DNA from: Amycolatopsis alba DSM 44262
Lineage (GTDB): Bacteria > Actinomycetota > Actinomycetes > Mycobacteriales > Pseudonocardiaceae
NCBI RefSeq assembly: GCF_000384215.1
Contig: NZ_KB913032.1
Span: 9,013,605-9,077,604 of the forward strand
Direction of reading: 5' to 3'
Length of the DNA stretch: 64,000 bases
Part shown: positions 8,301 to 20,373 of the stretch, piece by piece
How the letters are laid out: every line of letters starts with the position of its first letter
How positions within the stretch are numbered: position 1 is the first letter of the stretch
The notes under the pieces: model-generated
Told to the model about the DNA's origin: nothing
Database searches by the model: none
What the model saw: only the letters and a program-made list of their open reading frames with translations
Position numbers and translations under genes: made by a program

Positions 8301-9290
8301 TCAGGCCTCTTCTTCTTCCAGCATGTCCGGGGTGACCGCGGATTCGGTGTCCGGGATGCCTTGTTCCTTCGCCTTCTTGTCGGCCATCGCCAGCAGGCGG
8401 CGGATCCGGCCGGCGACGGCGTCCTTGGTCATCTGCGGGTCTGACAGCTGGCCCAGCTCTTCGAGCGAGGCCTGCCGGTTCGACAGCCGCAGTTTGCCCG
8501 CGGCGAGCAGGTGGTCGGGGGCGGACTCGCCGAGGATGTCCAGCGCCCGCTCCACACGGGCCGCCGCCGCGACGGCCGCGCGGGCCGAGCGGCGGAGGTT
8601 GGCGTCGTCGAAGTTCGCGAGCCGGTTCGCGGTGGCGCGGACCTCGCGGCGCATCCGCCGCTCTTCCCACGCCAGCACGCTCGTGTGCGCGCCGAGGCGG
8701 GTCAGCAGGGCGCCGATGGCGTCACCGTCGCGCACCACGACGCGGTCCGCGCCGCGGACCTCGCGCGACTTGGCCTGGATCCCCATCCGCCGGGCGGCGC
8801 CGACGAGCGCCAGCGCGGCCTCGGGGCCGGGACAGGTGACCTCGAGCGACGACGAACGGCCGGGTTCGGTGAGCGAACCGTGTGCCAGGAACGCGCCACG
8901 CCAAGCGGCTTCCGCGTCGGCGACGCCGCCGGACACGACGGCGGCGGGCAGCCCGCGCACCGGGCGGCCGCGCTGGTCGATCAGGCCGGTCTGCCGGGCG
9001 AGGCCCTCACCGTCCTTGACCACCCGGACGACGTACCGCGTCCCCTTGCGCAGCCCGCTGGAGGAAATGACGTGGACGTCGGACTGGTGTCCGTACAGTT
9101 CGTGGATCTCCTTGCGCAGCCGCCTCGCCACCGAACCGGTGTCGAGTTCGGCCTCCACCACGACGCGGCCGGCCACGATGTGCAGCCCTCCCGCGAATCG
9201 CAGCATCGACGCGACCTCCGCGCGGCGCGGGCCGATCTTGGTGATCTCCAGCCGGCTCAGCTCGTCCTTCACGGCGGCGGTCATCGCCAT
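8301..9290 (-). CDS. whiA: Sporulation/division regulator WhiA
   Basis: 329 residues, the usual WhiA length. The N-terminal LAGLIDADG-like domain begins [14 protein letters not shown] and continues [17 protein letters not shown]; the C-terminal helix-turn-helix region carries [20 protein letters not shown] and [14 protein letters not shown]. In Streptomyces WhiA activates sporulation-septation genes together with WhiB; in non-sporulating relatives it affects cell division. Start ATG 9290 gives the conserved MAMT N-terminus; ATG 9284 overlaps the yvcK stop as ATGA. It is last in uvrC-rapZ-yvcK-whiA, a conserved actinobacterial gene set. Confidence 0.96.
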   Translation of the reverse strand: MAMTAAVKDELSRLEITKIGPRRAEVASMLRFAGGLHIVAGRVVVEAELDTGSVARRLRKEIHELYGHQSDVHVISSSGLRKGTRYVVRVVKDGEGLARQTGLIDQRGRPVRGLPAAVVSGGVADAEAAWRGAFLAHGSLTEPGRSSSLEVTCPGPEAALALVGAARRMGIQAKSREVRGADRVVVRDGDAIGALLTRLGAHTSVLAWEERRMRREVRATANRLANFDDANLRRSARAAVAAAARVERALDILGESAPDHLLAAGKLRLSNRQASLEELGQLSDPQMTKDAVAGRIRRLLAMADKKAKEQGIPDTESAVTPDMLEEEEA

Positions 9291-10282
9291 CGCTGCCCCT
9301 CCATACCTTCAGCTTCTCCCCCGGTGAGACCGAGAGCGTCCCGCATACAGCCCGCGAGCGCATCAGGATCATGCCGCCCCGTCACGACCGGGTCAGCCAC
9401 CGCCCCCAGCAACGCCCGCGCGCCGAGTTTCCCGGCCGCGTCCCGCAACCGGGCTGGTGAGGGCACCGAGTCACGATCCGCGATGACCGCGTCCACGCGC
9501 AACTCCGGCGCGTGTTCGAAGAGTACGTCCAAATGCTTCTCCGGCGAGAATCCCGCCGTCTCCCCCGGTTGGGGGATCAAGTTGAGGATCACGACCTTCG
9601 TGGCGTCCGTTCGGAGCAACGCGTCGTGCAGATCCGGCACCAGCAGATGCGGCAGCACGCTGGTGAACCACGACCCAGGGCCGAGGAACACCACGTCCGC
9701 GCCGAGCACCGCCTCGATCGCCTCGGGGCACCCGCGCGGCGGCCGGTCGGCCTGCCCGGTCGGGTGCAGGCTGATCCGGTGCACCTGCCCCGGCGTCGTC
9801 GCCACCGCGACCTGACCGCGAATGCGCCGGAGCGCCTCGGGGTTCTCGGCGTCCAGACCGGAGACCTCGCCCTGGATTTCCAGCGGTTCGGGTGACATCG
9901 GCAGGACCCGGCCGGAGATGCCCATCAGCCTGCTCGCCTCGTCGAGCGCGGCGACCGGGTCGCCGAGCACCTCGAACAACCCGGCCAGCAACAGGTTCCC
10001 GACGGCGTGCCCGGCGAGCGCGCCATCACCGCCGAACCGATGCTGGAACACCTCCGCCCACAGGGTTCCGCCGTCTTCGGCGGCGAACGCGGCGAAGGCC
10101 TGCCGCAGGTCGCCCGGCGGCAGCAGCCCCAGTTCCCGGCGCAGCCTGCCGGACGAGCCCCCGTCGTCCGCGACGGTGACCACGGCGGTGACCTGCGAGG
10201 TCACCCGGCGCAGCGCGGTGAGGGTGGCGTGCAGGCCGTGCCCGCCACCCAGCGCGACGGCGCGCAGCTCACTCGCGGCCAA
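9281..10282 (-). CDS. yvcK: YvcK/CofD-like UDP-sugar-binding gluconeogenesis factor
   Basis: 333 residues. The Rossmann-like nucleotide-sugar site is seen near the N-terminus ([18 protein letters not shown], then [15 protein letters not shown]). In other bacteria YvcK/CuvA binds UDP-GlcNAc and affects cell-wall homeostasis and carbon metabolism; transfer to this organism is by homology. The start is a TTG at 10282 that lies inside the end of rapZ, giving a 14-base overlap and probable translational coupling. The 3' end overlaps whiA by 10 bases. Confidence 0.93.
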   Translation of the reverse strand: MAASELRAVALGGGHGLHATLTALRRVTSQVTAVVTVADDGGSSGRLRRELGLLPPGDLRQAFAAFAAEDGGTLWAEVFQHRFGGDGALAGHAVGNLLLAGLFEVLGDPVAALDEASRLMGISGRVLPMSPEPLEIQGEVSGLDAENPEALRRIRGQVAVATTPGQVHRISLHPTGQADRPPRGCPEAIEAVLGADVVFLGPGSWFTSVLPHLLVPDLHDALLRTDATKVVILNLIPQPGETAGFSPEKHLDVLFEHAPELRVDAVIADRDSVPSPARLRDAAGKLGARALLGAVADPVVTGRHDPDALAGCMRDALGLTGGEAEGMEGQRWR

Positions 10283-11159
10283 GGTCGCGGTGCACCACCT
10301 TCACGGCCATACCGTCCTCATTGGACAGACGCTGGGCGAGTTCCTCGGAAATGGCGACGCTGCGGTGCTTCCCGCCCGTGCAGCCGACGGCCAGCGTCAG
10401 GTACCGCTTGCCCTCGCGCTTGTAGCCCGCGCCGATCAGGCGCAGCAGCTGGTGGTAGCGGTCGAGGAACTCGTCCGCGCCCTCCTGGCTGAGCACGTAG
10501 TTGCGGACCTCGCCTTCGAGACCGGTGTGGTCGCGCAGTTCCGGGATCCAGAACGGGTTCGGCAGGAACCGGACGTCCATCACCAGGTCGGCGTCCATCG
10601 GCAGGCCGTACTTGTAGCCGAAGGACAGCACGGTGACCCTGGTCTGCGTGCTGGCCTCGGAACCGAAGGCGTCCTCGATCTTGGCGCGCAGGTCGTGCAC
10701 CGAAAGCGACGACGTGTCGAGCACGAGGTCGGCCTCTTCGCGCAGCGGCTCCAGGAGCGTGCGCTCGGCGGTGATGCCGTCCGCGAGCCTTCCGTCGCCC
10801 TGCATCGGGTGCCCGCGCCGGACGGCCTCGAACCGGCGCACCAGCACCGCGTCCGTGGCCTCCAGGAACAGGACACGCGGCTTGTAGCCACGGGCGTCGA
10901 GGTCCTTGATGACCGAGGCCAGGTCGTCGGTGAACGCGCGCGAGCGCACGTCCATCACCACGGCGACCTTGGTGATCGCGCCCCGCGCCTGCGCGCCGAG
11001 CTCGACCATGGTGGCGATCAGCTCGGGCGGCAGGTTGTCCACCACGAACCAGCCCAGGTCCTCCAGGCATTTCGCGGCGGTACTGCGGCCCGCGCCGGAC
11101 AGCCCCGAAACGACCGCGACCTCCATCCCCGAACCGCGGCCTTCTTCTTGCGCACTCAC
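10269..11159 (-). CDS. rapZ: RNase adapter / nucleotide-binding protein RapZ
   Basis: 296 residues from GTG 11159. The N-terminal P-loop is VVSGLSGAGRSTAAKCLED (an R replaces the usual K before S/T, as is common in actinobacterial members) and the C-terminal region includes GCTGGKHRSVAI. In E. coli RapZ guides RNase E to GlmZ; that small RNA is not expected here, so the role is probably a nucleotide- or sugar-responsive regulator linked to its neighbour YvcK (inference). Only 17 bases separate it from uvrC upstream. Confidence 0.92.
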   Translation of the reverse strand: MSAQEEGRGSGMEVAVVSGLSGAGRSTAAKCLEDLGWFVVDNLPPELIATMVELGAQARGAITKVAVVMDVRSRAFTDDLASVIKDLDARGYKPRVLFLEATDAVLVRRFEAVRRGHPMQGDGRLADGITAERTLLEPLREEADLVLDTSSLSVHDLRAKIEDAFGSEASTQTRVTVLSFGYKYGLPMDADLVMDVRFLPNPFWIPELRDHTGLEGEVRNYVLSQEGADEFLDRYHQLLRLIGAGYKREGKRYLTLAVGCTGGKHRSVAISEELAQRLSNEDGMAVKVVHRDLGRE

Positions 11160-11176
11160 GATGGTCCCTTCCCCGA

Positions 11177-13129
11177 TCACGTACTGGACTCCCCTGCCGT
11201 CCGCTCCGGCTCCCCTGCCAGCGCCGCGACGACCGCCTCCGCGGTGCGCCTGCCGAAGCCGGGCACCGCCTCGATCTCCTCGAGTCTTGCTTCGCGGAGT
11301 TTCTTCACCGAGCCGAAATGCTTGATCAGCGCGGTACGACGAGCTTGCCCCAGTCCCGGCACACCGTCCAATGCGGACACTTGCATCCGCTTGGACCGCT
11401 TCTCCCGGTGGTACCGGATGGCGAAACGGTGTGCCTCGTCGCGCAGCCGCTGCAGCAGGTACAGCGCGTCGGAGGTGCGCGGCAGGATCACCGGATCGGG
11501 ATCGCCCGGCAGCCACACCTCTTCCAGCCGCTTCGCCAGGCCGACCACGGCGACGTCGGTGACTCCCAATTCGGAGAGGACGTCCGCGGCCGCGGTGGCC
11601 TGTGGGCCCGCGCCGTCGACGACGAGCAGGTTCGGCGCGTAGGCGAACTTGCGCGGCTTGCCGGTCTCCGGGTCGATGCCCGGCCGGTCCGGGTCGACCC
11701 CTTCGGCGTTTTCCTTGAGATAACGGGAAAACCGGCGGCGGACGACCTCGGCGATCGACGCGACGTCGCCTTCCTCCGCGGCCTCGCGCAAGGCGAAGCG
11801 CCGGTATTCGGACTTGCGCGGGATCCCGTCCTCGAACACCACGAGCGACGCGACCACGTCGCTGCCCTGGATATGGCTGATGTCGACGCATTCGATGCGC
11901 AGCGGCGCGGTTTCCAGCGCCAGGTAGTCCTGCAGTTCCGCCAGCGCGGCCGAGCGGGCCGTGAGGTCACCGGCGCGGCGCAGTTTGTGCTGGGTGAACG
12001 CCTCGCCTGCGTTGCGCGTCACCGTCTCGGCGAGCGCGCGTTTGTCGCCGCGCTGCGGCACACGGAGGCTCACCCGCGAACCGCGCAGCCCGGAAAGCCA
12101 GTCGCCGAGCGCTTCCGCGTCGGCGGGCAGTTCGGGGACGAGCACCTCACGCGGCACCGGCGACCCGAGGTCGGGGTCGTCCGCGCGTTCGGCCTCTTCG
12201 CCGTAGAACTGCGTGAGGAAGTGGTCGACGAGGTCTTTGACGTCCATCTCCTCGGCCTTGTCGATCACCCAGCCGCGCTGCCCGCGGACCCGGCCGCCGC
12301 GCACGTGGAAGACCTGGACGGCGGCTTCGAGCTCGTCGTGGGCGAAGGCGACGACGTCCGCGTCGGTGCCGTCGCCGAGGACGACCGCCTGCTTCTCCAT
12401 CGCGCGCCGCAAGGCGCCGAGGTCGTCACGCAGCCGGGCGGCGCGCTCGAACTCCAACTCTTCGGACGCCACCGCCATTTCCTGTTCCAGGCGGCGGATC
12501 AGCGCATCGGTGCGGCCGGCAAGAAAATCACAGAAGTCCTCGACGATCGAGCGGTGCTCGTCGGCGGAGACCTTGCCGACGCAGGGCGCGGAACACTTGC
12601 CGATGTAACCGAGCAGGCAGGGCCTGCCGATCTGGCCGTGCCGTTTGAAGACACCGGCCGAGCAGGTGCGCGCCGGGAAGACCCGGAGCAACAGGTCGAG
12701 CGTTTCGCGGATGGCCCAAGCGTGGGCGTACGGCCCGAAGTACCGCACGCCCTTCCGGCGCGCGCCGCGATAGACGTGCAGGCGCGGATACTCCTCGTTC
12801 ATCGTGACGGCGAGCATCGGATAGCTCTTGTCGTCGCGATAGCGGACGTTGAATCGCGGGTCGAACTCCTTGATCCAGTTGTACTCCAGCTGGAGTGCCT
12901 CGACCTCGGTGCCGACCACGGTCCACTCGACGCTCGCCGCCGTGGTCACCATCTGGCGCGTGCGCGGATGCAAGCCGGTGAGGTCGGCGAAGTAGGAGTT
13001 CAGCCTGCCGCGGAGGCTTTTCGCCTTGCCGACGTAGATGACCCTCTTCGTGGCGTCACGAAATTTGTACACGCCAGGGGCGTCCGGGATGCTCCCCGGC
13101 GAGGGACGGTAGGTGGTCGGGTCAGCCAC
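11177..13129 (-). CDS. uvrC: Excinuclease ABC subunit C
   Basis: 650 residues from GTG 13129 ([12 protein letters not shown]), chosen over the 8-residue longer frame because it matches the family N-terminus. Domains in order: GIY-YIG nuclease (residues ~10-90; [18 protein letters not shown]), UVR helical hairpin that binds UvrB ([17 protein letters not shown]), RNase H-like endonuclease ([28 protein letters not shown]) and a C-terminal helix-hairpin-helix pair ([20 protein letters not shown]). It makes both incisions in nucleotide excision repair. It heads the uvrC-rapZ-yvcK-whiA operon. Confidence 0.97.
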   Translation of the reverse strand: MADPTTYRPSPGSIPDAPGVYKFRDATKRVIYVGKAKSLRGRLNSYFADLTGLHPRTRQMVTTAASVEWTVVGTEVEALQLEYNWIKEFDPRFNVRYRDDKSYPMLAVTMNEEYPRLHVYRGARRKGVRYFGPYAHAWAIRETLDLLLRVFPARTCSAGVFKRHGQIGRPCLLGYIGKCSAPCVGKVSADEHRSIVEDFCDFLAGRTDALIRRLEQEMAVASEELEFERAARLRDDLGALRRAMEKQAVVLGDGTDADVVAFAHDELEAAVQVFHVRGGRVRGQRGWVIDKAEEMDVKDLVDHFLTQFYGEEAERADDPDLGSPVPREVLVPELPADAEALGDWLSGLRGSRVSLRVPQRGDKRALAETVTRNAGEAFTQHKLRRAGDLTARSAALAELQDYLALETAPLRIECVDISHIQGSDVVASLVVFEDGIPRKSEYRRFALREAAEEGDVASIAEVVRRRFSRYLKENAEGVDPDRPGIDPETGKPRKFAYAPNLLVVDGAGPQATAAADVLSELGVTDVAVVGLAKRLEEVWLPGDPDPVILPRTSDALYLLQRLRDEAHRFAIRYHREKRSKRMQVSALDGVPGLGQARRTALIKHFGSVKKLREARLEEIEAVPGFGRRTAEAVVAALAGEPERTAGESST

Positions 13130-13378
13130 ATTGCCAAGCCTATGGGGCACCACCGACAGTCTTACGAGCCCCCGCCCTTAGCGCTGGCCCGGTCAGCCCT
13201 TCGAGTGGCCATTCCCACGATCCGGTAAGCGCGTCACTACACATACCGACCTAAGTCGGGTATTCAGCCGGACCAGACGTTCGTTGGTTCCTAGCGGGTG
13301 AACCTGGTGATTACTTTCCGTCCCAGTTCCACTTCACTCGGTTCTTCCTCAGATGACGCTCGAAAGGACTCCTGCACC
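13130..13378. other. Divergent intergenic region between uvrC and trypsin gene
   Basis: 249 bases without a gene. It must hold the promoters of uvrC (minus strand) and of the secreted protease (plus strand). The only structure seen is a short palindrome CCGAC-CTAA-GTCGG at 13246-13259. No convincing -35/-10 pair was identified. Confidence 0.4.
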
Positions 13379-14116
13379 GTGAGCCGTCTTCGTACGCTGG
13401 GCGCCGCCACACTCGCCGCCGCAGCCCTCACCATGACCGCGGGGGCCGTCGCCTCCGCGGGCACCCCGACCGGTGTCCAGCCGAACATCGTGGGCGGCGG
13501 CACCGCCCCCACCGTGAGCTGGGGTGCCCAGGTCTACGTCAACACCCCCGGCCGTCAGTGGGACGGCTTCAACTGCTCCGGCAGCGTCATCGCCCAGCGC
13601 TGGGTCCTGACCGCCAAGCACTGCCTCGACTCCGACGGCACCGGCATGCGGGTCCGCGTCGGCAGCAACCAGCTCCAGGGCGGCCGTGTGATCGCCGTCG
13701 ACCGCAAGGTGTCCTCGCCGACGGGCTCCGACATCTCGCTGCTGCACCTGGCCTCGGACGCCGGTGTCACACCGATCGCGCTGGCCAGCTCGAACCCGTC
13801 GAACGGCAGCACCAACCAGCTCTACGGCTGGGGCCGCGAGACCCCGACCGGCCCGCCCGCCTCGGCGCTGAAGGTGGCCAACGTCCGCGTGAGCGGCAGC
13901 TCCTCGGACGCCTACGGCGGCCCGGCGATCCAGAGCGTCGGCATCAACGGTTCGGCGTGGAAGGGCGACTCGGGCGGCCCCCAGGTCTCCAACGGCGTCC
14001 AGGTCGGTGTCGCTTCGACCGTGCAGAACCAGAGCGGCTCGAACACCCGCGGCACCAACAACTACGGCAGCGTCGCTTCGGCCCGCTCCTGGATCCGCAC
14101 GACCGCCGGGGTCTGA
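13379..14116 (+). CDS. Secreted trypsin-like serine protease (S1 family)
   Basis: 245 residues from GTG 13379, preceded by GAAAGGA at 13362-13368; the frame opens at 13298 but the extra residues lack signal-peptide character. A Sec signal peptide (SRLRTLGAATLAAAALTMTA, cut after ASAG) is followed by a short propeptide and the mature start IVGGG. The catalytic triad is present: TAKHC (His), GSDISLLHL (Asp) and KGDSGGP (Ser). The residue context before GDSGGP lacks the trypsin-type Asp at the expected place as far as can be judged by eye, so primary specificity is not assigned. A strong terminator follows. Single-gene unit. Confidence 0.92.
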   Translation: MSRLRTLGAATLAAAALTMTAGAVASAGTPTGVQPNIVGGGTAPTVSWGAQVYVNTPGRQWDGFNCSGSVIAQRWVLTAKHCLDSDGTGMRVRVGSNQLQGGRVIAVDRKVSSPTGSDISLLHLASDAGVTPIALASSNPSNGSTNQLYGWGRETPTGPPASALKVANVRVSGSSSDAYGGPAIQSVGINGSAWKGDSGGPQVSNGVQVGVASTVQNQSGSNTRGTNNYGSVASARSWIRTTAGV

Positions 14117-14131
14117 CCTCACACCCCGGTG

Positions 14132-14173
14132 GGGCCCCTCCGGGACGCGACCCGTCCCGGAGGGGCCCTTTCT
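14132..14173 (+). terminator. Terminator after trypsin gene
   Basis: Perfect 16-bp inverted repeat: GGGCCCCTCCGGGACG at 14132-14147 pairs with 14153-14168 over a 5-base loop, then TTTCTC. It lies 16 bases after the stop codon. Confidence 0.85.
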
Positions 14174-14210
14174 CGTCTTCCTGTCGGTGGGGTGTGGAAC
14201 GCTCGCGGGC

Positions 14211-14990
14211 ATGCGGATCGCGACCTGGAACGTGAACTCGATCGGGCCCCGGCTGCCGAGGGTGCTGGAGTGGCTCGGCTCGGTACAACCGGACGTACTG
14301 TGCCTGCAGGAACTCAAGAGTGGCACCGACGCCTTTCCTTTCGACGCCGTGCGGGAAGCGGGCTACGAGACGGCCGCGTACGGCATCGGGCGCTGGAACG
14401 GCGTGGCCATCCTGTCCCGCGTCGGGCTGGAAGACGTCACGCGCGGCCTGACCGGCGAGCCCACCTTCGAGGACAAGACGGACGCGCGGGCCATCGGCGC
14501 CACCTGCGGCGGGCTGCGGCTGTGGTCGGTGTACGTGCCGAACGGGCGCGACCTGGAGAACCCGCACTACGACTACAAACTCGCCTGGCTCTCGGCGCTG
14601 GAGGCGACCGTGCGGGAGGAGCAGTCGCGCGGGCTGCCCTTCGCCGTGCTCGGCGACTTCAACATCGCGCCGACCGACGCGGACGTCTGGGACATCGGCG
14701 TGTTCGCCGAGTCGACGCACGTGACGGAGCCGGAGCGGAAGGCGCTCGCGGCGCTGCGCGATCTCGGCCTGTCCGACGTGTTCCCGCGGCCGCTGAAGTA
14801 CGACCACCCGTTCACGTACTGGGACTACCGGGCCGGGAACTTCCCGAACAACAAGGGAATGCGGATCGACCTCGTGTACGCCGATTCCCGTGTCTCCGGC
14901 GCGGTGACGGATTCCTATGTGGACCGTGACGCGCGGAAGGGGAAGGGCCCCTCGGATCACGCGCCGATCGTGGTGGACCTTTCGCTTTGA
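14211..14990 (+). CDS. xth: Exodeoxyribonuclease III
   Basis: 259 residues from ATG 14211, which gives the family start MRIATWNVNSI. Motifs of the endonuclease/exonuclease/phosphatase fold are visible: LCLQELKSG (metal Glu), WSVYVPNGRD, VLGDFNIAPTDADV and GPSDHAPIVVDL (catalytic His). It removes abasic sites and 3' blocks in base-excision repair. The start is only ~38 bases after the trypsin terminator. Confidence 0.95.
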   Translation: MRIATWNVNSIGPRLPRVLEWLGSVQPDVLCLQELKSGTDAFPFDAVREAGYETAAYGIGRWNGVAILSRVGLEDVTRGLTGEPTFEDKTDARAIGATCGGLRLWSVYVPNGRDLENPHYDYKLAWLSALEATVREEQSRGLPFAVLGDFNIAPTDADVWDIGVFAESTHVTEPERKALAALRDLGLSDVFPRPLKYDHPFTYWDYRAGNFPNNKGMRIDLVYADSRVSGAVTDSYVDRDARKGKGPSDHAPIVVDLSL

Positions 14991-15058
14991 GCCGCTGCGG
15001 GTCTCTGCTGGAGGTCCGGGTGGGCTCCCGCTGCCTGGCGGTGGCGCACCTCAAGATC

Positions 15059-15117
15059 GGCGTTGCGAAAGCCACTTTCGCAACCTTGAACGTTGCGAAA
15101 GTGGCTTTCGCAACGCC
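15059..15117. repeat. Long palindrome made of two nested GTTGCGAAAG palindromes
   Basis: A 26-base arm (15059-15084) is perfectly complementary to 15092-15117 over a 7-base loop. Each arm is itself a near-palindrome, GTTGCGAAAG-NN-CTTTCGCAAC, so the DNA can fold either as one long hairpin or as two short ones. It lies between convergent xth and the PH-domain gene, where it could end transcription from either side. Confidence 0.8.
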
Positions 15118-15225
15118 GCCGACCCACCAGACCACACTGGGCCGGGTTGGACCCCACGTCGCGAAACCGGCACGCGGAGCGCCCCAGACCCACCAGAACC
15201 CGAATCGCCAACCACACCGCTCAAA

Positions 15226-15278
15226 TCCGTGAAGGCCTCCTTCCCTACCTTGAGGGTAGGGAAGGAGGCCTTCACGGA
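15226..15278. repeat. GTGAAGGCC-family palindrome, copy 1
   Basis: A 24-base arm beginning TCCGTGAAGGCCTCCTT (15226-15249) pairs perfectly with 15255-15278 over a 5-base loop TTGAG. It is 18 bases beyond the stop of the minus-strand PH-domain gene, so a terminator role is plausible. Related copies are at 26731, 32632, 48217, 48333 and 48433. The 14991-15295 gap otherwise holds nothing recognised besides the palindrome at 15059. Confidence 0.8.
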
Positions 15279-15295
15279 CAGCAGGAAGAAAGGTG

Positions 15296-17587
<2,292 letters not shown>

Positions 17588-17591
<4 letters not shown>

Positions 17592-18211
17592 GCCCGCTCC
17601 TCCGCGCCGCCATTGTCCCCCTGCGTGCGCAGGTGCGGCATGGCCAGCTTCTCGACGTACTTGGCGACCACGTCGACCTCGAGATTCACCAGGTCACCCG
17701 GCTGATTCCGGCCGAGGGTGGTCAGTTCGAGCGTGGTCGGGATCAAGGCGACGGCGAACTCCTCGTCGGTCACCGAAGCGACCGTGAGGGAGATGCCGTC
17801 GACCGCGATCGACCCCTTCTCGACCACGTATCTGGCCAGTTTGCCCGGCAGGGCGAACGAGGTGAGCCCCTGTTCGTCCCGCTTGAGGAAGACGCCGGTG
17901 CCGTCGACGTGGCCTTGCATGATGTGCCCGCCGAGCCTGCCACCCGCCGGCGTCGCGCGTTCCAGGTTGACGACGTCGCCGACGTTCACCTTCGCGAGGC
18001 TGGAGCGCTGCAGGGTTTCGTGCACGACATCGACGGTAAACTCACCGCCCGCCACCGCGACCACGGTGAGGCACACGCCACTGACCGCGATGGAGTCGCC
18101 GTGGCCGGCGTCGCTGGTCACCAGCGGCCCTCGCACGGTCAGTCGCGCGGCGTTGGGGACCTGCTCGACCGCGGTGACCTCGCCGAGTTCCTCGACAATG
18201 CCGGTGAACAC
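17588..18211 (-). CDS. ribE: Riboflavin synthase, alpha chain
   Basis: 207 residues from GTG 18211, giving the standard N-terminus [12 protein letters not shown]; an AGGAGG lies ~10 bases upstream. Two lumazine-binding repeats are visible ([15 protein letters not shown] motif at about residue 45 and [14 protein letters not shown] at about 145). It dismutates two lumazines to riboflavin and the ribitylamino-pyrimidine. First gene of ribE-ribBA-ribH-PH. ribD is absent from this cluster. Confidence 0.96.
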
Positions 18212-18270
18212 TCCTGCTGCCCTCCTCCTGGTCGCACCGTCGCTGGAAACGGTGCTCCCCCCATCCAACA

Positions 18271-18306
18271 CCCATCGGGGCCGATTCCTTCTCCGGACCC
18301 GATGGG
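18271..18306. promoter_or_regulatory. Hairpin between rpe and ribE
   Basis: CCCATCGGG at 18271-18279 pairs with CCCGATGGG at 18298-18306. It lies just after the rpe stop (minus strand) and 60 bases before ribE. It may end rpe transcription or be a leader element of the rib operon. The 112-base gap shows no recognisable FMN riboswitch. Confidence 0.45.
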
Positions 18307-18323
18307 CTGATCAAGTGCCGGGA

Positions 18324-19007
18324 TCAGCCGCGGACGCGGGCCGCCTGCTCGCGCAGCGCCGCGACGGCCTTACCAGGGTCTTCGGCGCCGTAGACGGCGG
18401 AACCGGCCACGAAGCAGTCCACGCCGGCCTCGGCTGCCTGCTCGATGGTGTCGGCGTTGATCCCGCCGTCGATCTCGACGACGAGCTTGAGGTGACCGGT
18501 GTCGACCAGGCGCCGCGCGGTGCGCACCTTGTCGAGGACGCTCTCGATGAACGACTGGCCGCCGAAGCCGGGCTCGACCGACATCACCAGCAGCGTGTCG
18601 TAGTGCTTGAGGGTGTCGAGGTGGTCCTCGATCGGCGTGTTCGGCTTGATCGACAGCCCGGCCTTCGCCCCGGCGGCGCGGAGGTTCTTCGCCAGCGCGA
18701 CAGGGTCGTGCGCGGCTTCGACGTGCACGGTGACGTTGTAAGCGCCCGCCTCGGCGTACCCGATGGCCCATTTGTCGGGGTTCTCGATCATCAGGTGGCA
18801 GTCGATCGGCACGTCGGTGGCCTTGATCAGCGACTGCACCACGGGCAGCCCGAGGGTCAGGTTCGGCACGAAGTGCGCGTCCATGACGTCGACGTGGACC
18901 CAGTCCGCGCGGGTGTCCCCCGCACCGGCGACGGCGCGGATCTCGTCGCCGAGCCGGGCGAAGTCCGCGGAAAGGATGCTGGGGGCGATCAAAGGTCGGT
19001 GAGCCAC
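18324..19007 (-). CDS. rpe: Ribulose-phosphate 3-epimerase
   Basis: 227 residues from GTG 19007. TIM-barrel motifs: [33 protein letters not shown] (metal His and Asp), [24 protein letters not shown] and [11 protein letters not shown]. It interconverts ribulose-5-phosphate and xylulose-5-phosphate in the pentose phosphate pathway and thereby supplies ribulose-5-phosphate, the RibB substrate, which fits its place before the rib genes. Confidence 0.96.
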   Translation of the reverse strand: MAHRPLIAPSILSADFARLGDEIRAVAGAGDTRADWVHVDVMDAHFVPNLTLGLPVVQSLIKATDVPIDCHLMIENPDKWAIGYAEAGAYNVTVHVEAAHDPVALAKNLRAAGAKAGLSIKPNTPIEDHLDTLKHYDTLLVMSVEPGFGGQSFIESVLDKVRTARRLVDTGHLKLVVEIDGGINADTIEQAAEAGVDCFVAGSAVYGAEDPGKAVAALREQAARVRG

Positions 19008-19137
19008 GCGCCCGAGTGTAGGAGGACGCCGCTAACGCCCGCTAACCGGCTGTGACCGGCGTGCCGGTCTCGAGTATGACGCGAAATGGCCCCGCAGTGG
19101 GAGGTGCGCGCACGCGCGGCCGAATAGCGTTCCGGTC

Positions 19138-20373
19138 ATGGTCAACCCACTCACAACTCTGGTCCGGATCGGCAGCTACCGCAGTGTGCCGTTCGGGCTT
19201 CTCGGCATGGCGGCGACGGCGGTGCCGTTCCCGATCGCGCTGATCCCCGCCGTCCTCATCCCCGGCGACGCGACGGCGAAGCTCGTCTACGGGATGCTCG
19301 CGATGGGCGTCCTGGTCGGGCTGATCGGGTTGGCCGGGCCGATGCGGCGGGTCGGCATCTGGTTCGCCAACCAGATGCTGGGCACCCGGATCGTGCAGCC
19401 CCCGCCGCATACGAAGATCGCCTGGGCGGAACGCTGGCGTTCGGCGGCCTGGCTGCTCGTGCACACCGGGCTCGGCTGGGTCCTGTTCGGCCTCGGCTCC
19501 TTCCTGATGTTCGGCTTCGCGTTCGCCTTGATCTGGCTGGGCGGCGGTGGCAGCCCCATCGAGTTCTTCGGCGAACGGATCCGGGTCGAGTCCGGTGCCG
19601 CCGGGCTGTGGACGCTGCCGGTCGCCTTCGTCACCCTCGTCGTCATCGCGTACGTCCTCGCCGGTTTCACCAAGCTCTTCCAGTACAGCGCGCTCTCGCT
19701 GCTGGGCCCGTCGGCGGCCGAGCGCGTCGCCGCGGCCGAGGTCCGGGCGAACCATTTCGAGCAGCGCAACCGGCTGGCCCGCGAGCTGCACGACTCCATC
19801 GGCCACACGCTGACGACGTCCACCATCCAGGCCGCCGCGGCCGCCGAACTCATCGATTCGGAACCGCAGCTGGTGCGCCGGGCGCTGGGTACCATCGAAG
19901 AATCGTCGAGGGCGGCGCTCGAAGACCTCGACCACGTGCTTGGCCTGCTGCGGGAAGACCGGTCCTCCCGCGAGCCCGAACGGCGGCTCCTCGAAGCCGG
20001 GACGCTGGCCGAACGGGCCCGCGCGGGTGGCGCGGTGATCGACTACGAGCTGACCGGGCCCGCCGCCGAACTGCCCGCGACGCTTTCGCGGGAGGCGTAC
20101 CGGATCGTCCAAGAAGGACTGACGAACGCGTTGCGGCACGCCCATCCCGGCCCGGTGACCGTGCGGGTCGCGGTGCTCGCCGACGCGCTGCGGATCGAGA
20201 TCGTGAACCCGCTCGTGGAGCACGTGGCCGCGTCCGGCCGGGGCGGCAACGGGCTGCCGGGGCTCACCGAACGCGTCGAGGCGCTGCGTGGCGAGCTCAT
20301 CGCGGGCCCCGCCGTCGACGGGGAACCGCTGTGGCGGCTGGTGACCACGATCCCGCTACGGTCGCGGTCATGA
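19138..20373 (+). CDS. Two-component sensor histidine kinase (NarL/DesK type)
   Basis: 411 residues from ATG 19138. About five hydrophobic segments occupy residues 18-185. The HisKA_3 dimerisation/phosphoacceptor motif is RELHDSIGHTLT (the His is at about residue 219), followed by an HATPase domain with N-box EGLTNALRHAHP and G-box GGNGLPGLTERV. No extracellular sensor domain is obvious, so it probably senses a membrane state or a small ligand. It overlaps the response regulator gene by ATGA, so the two form a cognate pair. Confidence 0.92.
   Translation: MVNPLTTLVRIGSYRSVPFGLLGMAATAVPFPIALIPAVLIPGDATAKLVYGMLAMGVLVGLIGLAGPMRRVGIWFANQMLGTRIVQPPPHTKIAWAERWRSAAWLLVHTGLGWVLFGLGSFLMFGFAFALIWLGGGGSPIEFFGERIRVESGAAGLWTLPVAFVTLVVIAYVLAGFTKLFQYSALSLLGPSAAERVAAAEVRANHFEQRNRLARELHDSIGHTLTTSTIQAAAAAELIDSEPQLVRRALGTIEESSRAALEDLDHVLGLLREDRSSREPERRLLEAGTLAERARAGGAVIDYELTGPAAELPATLSREAYRIVQEGLTNALRHAHPGPVTVRVAVLADALRIEIVNPLVEHVAASGRGGNGLPGLTERVEALRGELIAGPAVDGEPLWRLVTTIPLRSRS

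Noticed and set aside
13298..13378. Longer N-terminus of the trypsin-like protease
   Set aside because: GAAAGGA lies 10 bases before GTG 13379, and the extra 27 residues are not signal-like.
15226..15278. Short peptides like VKASFPTLKVGKEAFTD recurring in several frames
   Set aside because: They are translations of the GTGAAGGCC palindromes, not conserved genes; they occur in different frames and contexts without ribosome sites.
18212..18323. FMN riboswitch before ribE
   Set aside because: Only 112 bases, and the conserved RFN-element helices could not be found; only a simple hairpin is seen.
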